From Gammaproteobacteria bacterium (GTDB taxonomy: Bacteria > Pseudomonadota > Gammaproteobacteria > Xanthomonadales > Wenzhouxiangellaceae), in assembly GCA_003561495.1 (NCBI GenBank), contig PWWM01000039.1, positions 1 through 20,023 of the forward strand: a stretch of DNA of 20,023 nucleotides. Reading direction: 5' to 3'. The first letter of the stretch is position 1. The number at the start of each line of letters is the position of its first letter. Both the position numbers and the translations under genes were made by a program. Below are positions 15,057 to 20,023 of the stretch, piece by piece. The notes beneath the pieces were generated by a model. That model was not told where the DNA came from and did not search any database. It saw nothing but the letters and a program-made list of their open reading frames with translations.

Positions 15057-16319
15057 ATGAAAGCATTCAATACCTTCATCGCGCTTGCCCTGATTTCAGG
15101 CAGCGCCATCGCCAGCAACAACATCGAATGGCTACCCGCCGCTGATCGGGATCTGATCGCCACTGACTTGACCGTGGCAACCGATGCCATTCCCGACAGT
15201 TTCCACTCCGAAACGGCCTCCTTGAGCTATACCTGGGCGGCCACGGAAAGATTCCCGACCGATGCGGCCATGCAGGGTGCTGTCGTTGAATCCCGGCAGT
15301 ACTGGGTGGATGTCAGCGCTCAGGCCCTGGAACGTGGCGTCAAGCTGCCGATCAGCGCCCCGGGAAGCGTCATCCGCGTTTCTGCACTGGACAGCGGCAC
15401 CGGACTGCAACTGGATCCGGGCCGGCTCGAATTGAGCATCAATGGCCAGTCACTGGACCGCAGCGCCGTGGAGACCGCTTCCGGTTCGCAAATGCGCCAG
15501 CAAGGCATGCGGGTGCCACAGGACTCGCTCGCCTTTCGTCTGCCGATCGATTCTCAGGCCGGCAGCCTGGAAATGCGCATGACCGACACCGCGATTCAGA
15601 CCCCCATGGTCATTCACGTCTACGAGCCCGAAAGCCCCTGGGTGGCCCGCATGAGCGCCGCCCGCAGCAGCTTCCTGAGCGATCAGCCGATCGAGCTGGA
15701 GTTGGTTCTTGACGACGGCGGCAAGACCTTCAGTGTCGATCAGGTCAGCGCCATGTTGGTGTCGCCGGATGCGGACCAGATGATCGATCTGTCGCGCTCC
15801 GACGATGCCGGCAAGCTGCAGGCGATTGTCCCGATCAGTGTCGTGTCCGCCGCTCCGGGTTTGCATGAAGTGCATGCCTATGTCGAACACAATATTGACG
15901 GCATGACGGTCAAGCGCGACCTCAAACTGGCCATTGGTGTGGCCCCGCCATCGGGGCGCTTCACTGGACAGGTCGACAATCTTTCACCACTGGGCCTGAA
16001 CCTGAATCTCGGCGTTGAAGTCGCCGTGGAAGGTCGCTACCAGGTCAACGCAGAGATCTTCGGCACCAACGAGCGTGGCGAACTGGAGCCGCTGGCGTTC
16101 ACCCAGTCGGCAGCGGTCCTTGAGGCCGGTTCAGGCCGGATCGGCATCGGCGTGGATGCCGACATCCTGCGTACCAGTGGATTGAGCGCCCCGTTTGAAA
16201 TCCGTAACCTGCAACTGATGGACCAGGGCCGGATGTTTGTCCTCGAGCATCGTGAGCAGGCATTAACGGTTCGTTTTCCGACCCGGGAATCCGGACGGGA
16301 TCTCCGCATCGAACGGTAA
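15057..16319 (+). CDS. Exported DUF4785-like protein with Ig-like region
   Basis: The 420-residue product starts with a signal peptide (MKAFNTFIALALISGSAIA, cleavage near residue 19) and has no further membrane span or lipobox. I recognise it tentatively as DUF4785-like: an N-terminal domain (about 20-200), a central beta-rich Ig-like segment (about 200-305, PWVARMSAARSSFLSDQPIE onwards) and a C-terminal beta-rich domain (about 310-415). It has no cysteine that I can see and no obvious catalytic motif, so a binding or partner role is more likely than an enzymatic one. ATG 15057 follows AGGGAGAG. It lies 14 bp after the hydrolase and ends at a strong terminator. The DUF assignment should be checked by profile search. 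Confidence 0.72.
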   Translation: MKAFNTFIALALISGSAIASNNIEWLPAADRDLIATDLTVATDAIPDSFHSETASLSYTWAATERFPTDAAMQGAVVESRQYWVDVSAQALERGVKLPISAPGSVIRVSALDSGTGLQLDPGRLELSINGQSLDRSAVETASGSQMRQQGMRVPQDSLAFRLPIDSQAGSLEMRMTDTAIQTPMVIHVYEPESPWVARMSAARSSFLSDQPIELELVLDDGGKTFSVDQVSAMLVSPDADQMIDLSRSDDAGKLQAIVPISVVSAAPGLHEVHAYVEHNIDGMTVKRDLKLAIGVAPPSGRFTGQVDNLSPLGLNLNLGVEVAVEGRYQVNAEIFGTNERGELEPLAFTQSAAVLEAGSGRIGIGVDADILRTSGLSAPFEIRNLQLMDQGRMFVLEHREQALTVRFPTRESGRDLRIER

Positions 16320-16346
16320 GCCGAGAGGCCTTTTAACCGTGGAATG

Positions 16347-16377
16347 AATCGGGGCCTTTCAAGGCCCCGATTTTTTT
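16347..16377 (+). terminator. Intrinsic terminator after the DUF4785-like gene
   Basis: AATCGGGGCCT pairs with AGGCCCCGATT around the 4-base loop TTCA, followed by a run of seven T ending at 16377. It starts 27 bp after the stop codon at 16319. There is no T-tract on the other strand, so it serves only plus-strand transcription and does not terminate the minus-strand acylphosphatase gene, whose 3' end is 30 bp further on. Confidence 0.93.
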
Positions 16378-16406
16378 GAGCTGCCTGAGCGGCAGCGCAT
16401 TCTTTG

Positions 16407-16682
16407 TCAGCCGGCCACGAATCGATCGGACGGAGTGGTTGATGCCGGGACCTCCATTGGAACGACCTCCTCGACGCGAGCGGCCGCTGGCCCCTGGTGT
16501 AGCCACTGCTCCAGTTGATCAAGAGCCTCCGGTTCTCCATGCGCAAGCACCTCAACCCGTCCATCGCTGAGATTGATGGCGTGACCCGTCAGGCCAAGGG
16601 GTTCGGCCTGGCGCCGGGTGGAATCGCGAAAGAAGACGCCCTGGACACGCCCGGAAATCAGCCAGCGTCGGGTTTCAGCCAT
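16407..16682 (-). CDS. acyP: Acylphosphatase
   Basis: Acylphosphatases hydrolyse carboxyl-phosphate mixed anhydrides such as acetyl phosphate in the cytoplasm. The 91-residue product has the phosphate-binding loop GRVQGVFFRDSTR (11-23) with catalytic Arg19, and NLSDGRVEV (37-45) with the second catalytic residue Asn37. The usual residues just before this Asn are Trp/Tyr-Val-Arg, here His-Ala-Ile, a mild deviation. It overlaps the upstream thioredoxin-like gene by 8 bp on the minus strand and is the last gene of that set. Confidence 0.93.
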   Translation of the reverse strand: MAETRRWLISGRVQGVFFRDSTRRQAEPLGLTGHAINLSDGRVEVLAHGEPEALDQLEQWLHQGPAAARVEEVVPMEVPASTTPSDRFVAG

Positions 16683-17127
16683 GCTGCTCGATCCATTCGG
16701 TAATCATGGTGCTGGTCACCGGGCCAATCCAGGTATGGACCTTCTCGCCGTTGGCATTGACCAGGAATGTGGTCGGCAAGGCACGCGGTGCGCCCAAGGC
16801 TTCGGGTGGATCGTAGACATCCACCAGCAGAATCGGGTAGCTGGCCGGGAATTGCTCCAGAAAGCGTTCAAAATCCTCGACCGAAGTATCCTCGAATGCC
16901 AGCCCCAGGACGGTGATGTCGGAACGGGCATCGTGCAACTGTGACAGGTCGGGAATTTCCTTGCGGCATGGCGCGCACCAGGTCGCCCAGTAGTTGACCA
17001 CCACCCAGTCACCGCGATAGTCGGCAAGCCGGTACGCGTTGCCGTCAAGACCCTCGAGCTCGAAGTCGATTTCGGCCGCTGCCGTGCCGGCCAGCAAAAG
17101 TACCAGCAGGACCCAGGTTGATTTCAT
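16675..17127 (-). CDS. TlpA-like thiol-disulphide oxidoreductase
   Basis: The 150-residue product has a signal peptide (residues 1 to about 18, core VLLVLLLAG) and a thioredoxin fold of the TlpA/ResA type: WATWCAPCRKEIP gives the CxxC pair Cys51 and Cys54, and ALPTTFLV gives the cis-proline (Pro118). It is probably periplasmic and reduces disulphides, for example in cytochrome c maturation or other exported proteins; the client is unknown. It starts at an ATG overlapping the end of the YihY gene by 4 bp and its own end overlaps acyP by 8 bp, so the three are likely translated from one mRNA. Confidence 0.92.
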   Translation of the reverse strand: MKSTWVLLVLLLAGTAAAEIDFELEGLDGNAYRLADYRGDWVVVNYWATWCAPCRKEIPDLSQLHDARSDITVLGLAFEDTSVEDFERFLEQFPASYPILLVDVYDPPEALGAPRALPTTFLVNANGEKVHTWIGPVTSTMITEWIEQHG

Positions 17128-18485
17128 GATCGATCTCCACGCATTTCCACACCCTCCTCCTGACTGGGTTCGAACTGAAGCAATGACTTGACCGAACGAT
17201 TCATCAGGGCATCGGCCTTATGGTCGATCGGTCGCAATCCTTCCAGCAAAGCCCGATCCCAGTGGCTGTCCACCGGCAGGCTGTCCAGTTCGCCTACAGG
17301 CAATATGAACGATCCGCTGCGATAGAGTTCCGCGATGCTGATCTCGTCCAGATCGGCAGACAGCAGCCAGTCACCGTCATCATCGCGATGAATCATGCCG
17401 GCATCATGGAAATAGCCCAGCAAGCGCTGTAACTGGATATCGCTGGCGGCTGACTCGCGGCGCAGCAAATCGCCGTTCGACAGGGCCCGACCGCGTCGCT
17501 GGGCCTGCCAGAAGTGGCCGAGCAAGCGGATCGCCAGCAGGAATTCATGACGCGGCGGCCACACCCAATCGGCACGATGATAATTGAAAGTCGTCAAGGC
17601 GGCGGCCACGCTGGCGCCCAGCAACACGACCACCCAGGAAACAAAGATCCAGACCAGAAAAATCGGGATGGTGGCCAGTGCTCCATAGAGTCGTTCATAG
17701 GTCGGAAAATTGGTGACATACCAGACAAAGCCGCCCTTGGCCAGCTCGAACAGGATCGCCGAGATCAGGGCGCCGGCCAGCGCATGGCGCCAGAGCACGC
17801 GGCGATTGGGCACGATTATGAAGATCAAGGTAAAACTGACCAGGGCGACCACGAAAGGGGTCATGTTGAGAACGGCCGCCTGAAGCACCCCGCGCACCAA
17901 CTCCGGCGCCAGCAATGGCAGGGCAGCCAGATAGGAAGTCATCGCCAGGCTGGCGCCCATCAGCAACGGACCCAGGGTCAGAACTGCCCAGTAGGTCACC
18001 AGGCGGCCGGCGGGCCGCCGTTGCGCACGGACCCGCCAGATTCGGTTCAGACTCTTTTCGATGGTGGCCATCAGCAAGATGGCCGTGACGATCAGGAACA
18101 CCGTGCCCGCCCCGGTCAGGCCGGCGGTGCGGCCGACAAATTCCTGCAGGTATTCGCGGACCTGATCGCCGGCGGCGGGCACGAAATTGGCGAAAATGTA
18201 AGCTTCGAGCTCATCGGCCCAACGGTCAAAGACCGGAAACGCGGAGATCACTCCGAACATCACGGCCATCAACGGCACCAGGGCCAGCAGGCTGGTATAG
18301 CTCAGCGCGCCGGCCGCTTCCAGGCTGCGATCCTCGCGAAAGTGCTGAATGAGATGACGACCAAAGGCCTTGAGCCAGCGCGGATCGAACAGTGCCTGCA
18401 ACGGTGTCGGGGTCTGAACCGTGGCCCCGGTCGGGGTAGACTGCTCCCCTGAGTCCCGTTTCAACCGCTTCCTGGAATCACTCAT
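17124..18485 (-). CDS. yihY: YihY/BrkB family inner-membrane protein
   Basis: This belongs to the YihY (UPF0761, once annotated as RNase BN) family of polytopic inner-membrane proteins of unknown function. From ATG 18485 the product is 453 residues. The conserved core (about 35-310) shows EAAGALSYTSLLALVPLMAV, TLGPLLMGASLA and LATIPIFLVWIFVSWVVVLLGA, with about six membrane spans. The remaining C-terminal 140 residues (about 310-453) are soluble and look like a winged-helix-type domain (RALSNGDLLRRESAASDIQL region); E. coli YihY (290) lacks this. The start is uncertain: ATG 18485 shares bases with the divergent arsC start, GTG 18494 would overlap arsC more, and TTG 18464 has the best ribosome site (AGGAAG just upstream). 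Confidence 0.93.
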   Translation of the reverse strand: MSDSRKRLKRDSGEQSTPTGATVQTPTPLQALFDPRWLKAFGRHLIQHFREDRSLEAAGALSYTSLLALVPLMAVMFGVISAFPVFDRWADELEAYIFANFVPAAGDQVREYLQEFVGRTAGLTGAGTVFLIVTAILLMATIEKSLNRIWRVRAQRRPAGRLVTYWAVLTLGPLLMGASLAMTSYLAALPLLAPELVRGVLQAAVLNMTPFVVALVSFTLIFIIVPNRRVLWRHALAGALISAILFELAKGGFVWYVTNFPTYERLYGALATIPIFLVWIFVSWVVVLLGASVAAALTTFNYHRADWVWPPRHEFLLAIRLLGHFWQAQRRGRALSNGDLLRRESAASDIQLQRLLGYFHDAGMIHRDDDGDWLLSADLDEISIAELYRSGSFILPVGELDSLPVDSHWDRALLEGLRPIDHKADALMNRSVKSLLQFEPSQEEGVEMRGDRS

Positions 18486-18831
18486 GACTGTCACTATCTA
18501 CCATAATCCACGCTGTTCCAAGTCTCGCCAGACCCTGAGCCTGCTCCGAGACCAGGGAATCGAGCCCGAGGTGGTCGAGTATCTCAAGACCCCACCTGAC
18601 GCTCACGAACTCAAGCGTATCATTGCCATGCTCGGCATCACAGCCCATGCACTGATTCGCCGTGGCGAAGCCGAGTACCGTGAATTGGGCCTGAACCCGG
18701 ACAGCAGCAACAAGGAATTGATTGAAGCCATGGTTGCTCACCCACGTCTGATCGAACGCCCGATCGTGGTCGTCAATGGGCAGGCGCGCCTGGGGCGCCC
18801 TCCTGAGCAGGTCACGGAGATTCTGCCATGA
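18484..18831 (+). CDS. arsC: ArsC/YfgD-family reductase-like protein
   Basis: The 115-residue product is a thioredoxin-fold member of the ArsC family, with NPRCSKSRQTL at 8-18 and the single redox cysteine Cys11; RPIVVVNGQARLGRPPE near the C-terminus is the family's anion-binding segment. It may reduce arsenate with glutathione/glutaredoxin, but it lies among housekeeping genes with no arsR or arsB, so it is more like the YfgD branch, whose substrate is not settled. ATG 18484 follows TGGAA with 6-base spacing. It is divergent from yihY, and its stop overlaps wrbA (ATGA). Confidence 0.92.
   Translation: MTVTIYHNPRCSKSRQTLSLLRDQGIEPEVVEYLKTPPDAHELKRIIAMLGITAHALIRRGEAEYRELGLNPDSSNKELIEAMVAHPRLIERPIVVVNGQARLGRPPEQVTEILP
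18493..18521 (-). promoter_or_regulatory. Candidate promoter for yihY inside the arsC coding sequence
   Basis: On the minus strand, TTGGAA (18521-18516) and GATAGT (18498-18493) are 17 bp apart, each matching the sigma70 hexamer at 4 of 6 positions. Transcription would start near 18486, giving either a leaderless mRNA from ATG 18485 or a 22-nt leader before the TTG at 18464. The match is modest and may be chance. Confidence 0.25.
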
Positions 18832-19418
18832 GTGACATTCTCATCCTGGTGCACTCAGTGCATGGCAATACCCTGGCGATGGCCCGCGAGATTTCACGAG
18901 GGGTGGAGCAGGTTGAAAACGCGCAGGCACGTCTTCGGGCGGTGGCGCCGATCACCTCGGCGCTTCAGCCGGAACAGAAGTCCGTTCCGGACGATGGGCC
19001 CTCCCTGGTCGAGCCCGAGGATCTGTCCGAATGTGGCGGCCTGATCATGGGCAGTCCGACCCGTTTCGGCAACATGGCCTCGGCCATGAAACATTTTCTG
19101 GACGGCACCGGCAGTGAGTGGTTTTCCGGCACCCTGACCGGCAAACCGGCGGCCGTATTCACCTCGACCTCCACCCTGCATGGCGGCCAGGAGTCAACCC
19201 TGCTCAGCATGATGGTCCCGTTGCTGCACCATGGCATGGTGCTTGTGGGCTTGCCCTACTCCGAACCTGAATTGACCAGAACCCGATCCGGTGGCACACC
19301 CTATGGTGCCAGCCATCTGGCCGGGCCTGACAGTGACCGATCACTGGATGAAGATGAACGCAGGCTGTGCCGGGTGCTGGGGCGAAGAGTTGCCGACATT
19401 GCGATCAAACTGAAATGA
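18828..19418 (+). CDS. wrbA: NAD(P)H:quinone oxidoreductase, WrbA type
   Basis: WrbA is a tetrameric FMN flavodoxin-like enzyme that reduces quinones by two electrons, limiting redox cycling. The 196-residue product has the FMN phosphate loop HSVHGNTLAMA (9-19), GSPTRFGNMASAMKHFLD in the middle, STSTLHGGQESTLLS, and the GGTPYGASHLAG segment typical of WrbA. Length matches the family (198 in E. coli). It overlaps arsC by 4 bp at the start and the DUF2069 gene by 4 bp at the end. Confidence 0.95.
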   Translation: MSDILILVHSVHGNTLAMAREISRGVEQVENAQARLRAVAPITSALQPEQKSVPDDGPSLVEPEDLSECGGLIMGSPTRFGNMASAMKHFLDGTGSEWFSGTLTGKPAAVFTSTSTLHGGQESTLLSMMVPLLHHGMVLVGLPYSEPELTRTRSGGTPYGASHLAGPDSDRSLDEDERRLCRVLGRRVADIAIKLK

Positions 19419-19759
19419 AGTGGATTGATCCCGCCTGGTGCCGCTGGTCACTGCTGGGCCTGGTGGTATTACAGCCGGCCTGGTTCGGCGGCTTGTACAA
19501 TCCCGGCATGCCGCTCGTTCTTGTCGTGCTGGCAGTAGCCGTCGCACCCTTGCTGGCGGTTTTACCCGGAGTCTGGCAACTCAAACCACGCAGCCTGGTT
19601 GTCGGCGGATGCATCCTGCTGTTGTATTTCTGCTTTGCGGTCATGGAGGCGTGGATGAGCCAATCGGCTCGAATCCTTGCCCTGATCCAGGTCGGCCTGA
19701 TCAGTCTGTATTTTGCCGGCCTGGCGATGATTCGAAAGTCGTCGGCCAGGAGCGGTTGA
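19415..19759 (+). CDS. DUF2069 family small membrane protein
   Basis: The 114-residue product is hydrophobic with about four membrane spans. GGCILLLYFCFAVMEAW (about residues 64-80) matches the conserved segment of DUF2069 proteins, small inner-membrane proteins of unknown function often found next to wrbA in gammaproteobacteria. I chose ATG 19415, which overlaps the wrbA stop (ATGA) and precedes the first membrane span; the frame extends upstream but inside wrbA. Its last 59 bp overlap a convergent minus-strand gene. Confidence 0.85.
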   Translation: MKWIDPAWCRWSLLGLVVLQPAWFGGLYNPGMPLVLVVLAVAVAPLLAVLPGVWQLKPRSLVVGGCILLLYFCFAVMEAWMSQSARILALIQVGLISLYFAGLAMIRKSSARSG

Positions 19760-20023
19760 GCCACTTGAGCATGTCGAGCTTTTCCTGGCCGTAATCGAAT
19801 TCCGGGGCAGGCTGGCCGGACTCGCGCAACAGTGCCGGAAGGGCCAGCCAGTTCTCGCGCAAGCGTTCCATGCGTTCGCGCCCAAGCAAGGGAACACTGG
19901 CCATGGGCTGCCCGGCATCACGCATCTGACGGACCCGCTCTCGAGTCAATAAACCGCCCTCACCGCTGAACGCGGATCGAATTCCATCGTCATGACGCAA
20001 CAGGCGCGGATAGTGCAGCTCGA
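19701..20023 (-). CDS. C-terminal part of an unrecognised protein (cut by window edge)
   Basis: The frame runs from the right window edge to a TGA at 19703-19701, giving 106 visible residues (ELHYPRLLRHDDGIRSAFSG at the left end). A TTG at 20000 is the first possible start codon in view, but the frame stays open beyond it, so the gene most likely begins outside the window. The visible part is rich in Arg, Glu and Leu, likely helical, with no signal peptide, membrane span or motif I know. It overlaps the DUF2069 gene by 59 bp tail to tail. I cannot assign a function. Confidence 0.6.
   Translation of the reverse strand, partial: ELHYPRLLRHDDGIRSAFSGEGGLLTRERVRQMRDAGQPMASVPLLGRERMERLRENWLALPALLRESGQPAPEFDYGQEKLDMLKWLNRSWPTTFESSPGRQNTD

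Noticed and set aside
14921..15145. Frameshift near the 3' end of the hydrolase gene
   Set aside because: The original frame keeps a plausible catalytic histidine (LSHHQSR) and a stop 14 bp before the next gene. The alternative frame runs into the DUF4785 start and has no recognisable motif.
17514..18452. 312-residue plus-strand open frame opposite yihY
   Set aside because: Composition is Gln/Gly/His/Arg-rich as expected for the antisense of a membrane protein in high-GC DNA. The sense strand encodes a clear YihY family member.
18484..18831. Arsenic-resistance operon
   Set aside because: Only one ArsC-family gene is present; there is no arsR, arsB or acr3 nearby, and the neighbours are wrbA and a DUF2069 gene.
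1..20023. tRNA, rRNA, insertion sequence, prophage or CRISPR-cas content
   Set aside because: Reading both strands I found no cloverleaf, transposase, integrase or Cas motif. The coding space is filled by chromosomal genes.

Overview
The window is about 60% GC and reads as a chromosomal segment from a gammaproteobacterium. The gene order rpsB-tsf-pyrH-frr-uppS-cdsA-rseP-bamA-skp-lpxD-fabZ-lpxA-lpxB-rnhB is the classic gammaproteobacterial translation / envelope-biogenesis supercluster. The second block (YihY, arsenate-reductase-like protein, WrbA, DUF2069) and the GTAG-type REP hairpins suggest a member of, or near, the Xanthomonadales / Wenzhouxiangella-Chromatiales side of the class. This placement is inference; there is no rRNA in the window.

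Region 1 (1-430) is non-coding. It holds a REP-like hairpin, three successive blocks of 7-bp tandem repeats, a candidate sigma70 promoter, and a leader with a perfect 8-bp hairpin ahead of rpsB. Region 2 (431-13967) is the plus-strand supercluster of 14 genes. rpsB carries a long lysine/alanine-rich histone-H1-like tail. Genes are packed tightly, with several 4-8 bp overlaps. Two usual members are missing from their usual places: dxr between cdsA and rseP (replaced by 94 bp with competing inverted repeats), and dnaE after rnhB. Functionally the cluster joins translation (S2, EF-Ts, ribosome recycling factor), UMP phosphorylation, undecaprenyl-PP and CDP-diacylglycerol synthesis, the sigma-E site-2 protease, outer-membrane protein folding (BamA, Skp) and the first steps of lipid A synthesis (LpxD, FabZ, LpxA, LpxB).

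Region 3 (13968-16377) is a self-contained transcription unit: a second REP hairpin, a promoter, an exported alpha/beta hydrolase with a visible Ser-Asp-His triad, an exported DUF4785-like protein, and a strong intrinsic terminator. It sits where dnaE would be expected and is the most system-like uncharacterised part of the window.

Region 4 (16407-18485, minus strand) is a three-gene overlapping set: YihY/BrkB membrane protein, TlpA-like thioredoxin, acylphosphatase. It is divergent from Region 5 (18484-19759, plus strand): ArsC/YfgD-like protein, WrbA quinone reductase and a DUF2069 membrane protein, again with 4-bp overlaps. The annotated start codons of the two divergent sets share one CATG. 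At the right edge a minus-strand gene of unknown function is cut by the window end and overlaps the 3' end of the DUF2069 gene by 59 bp.
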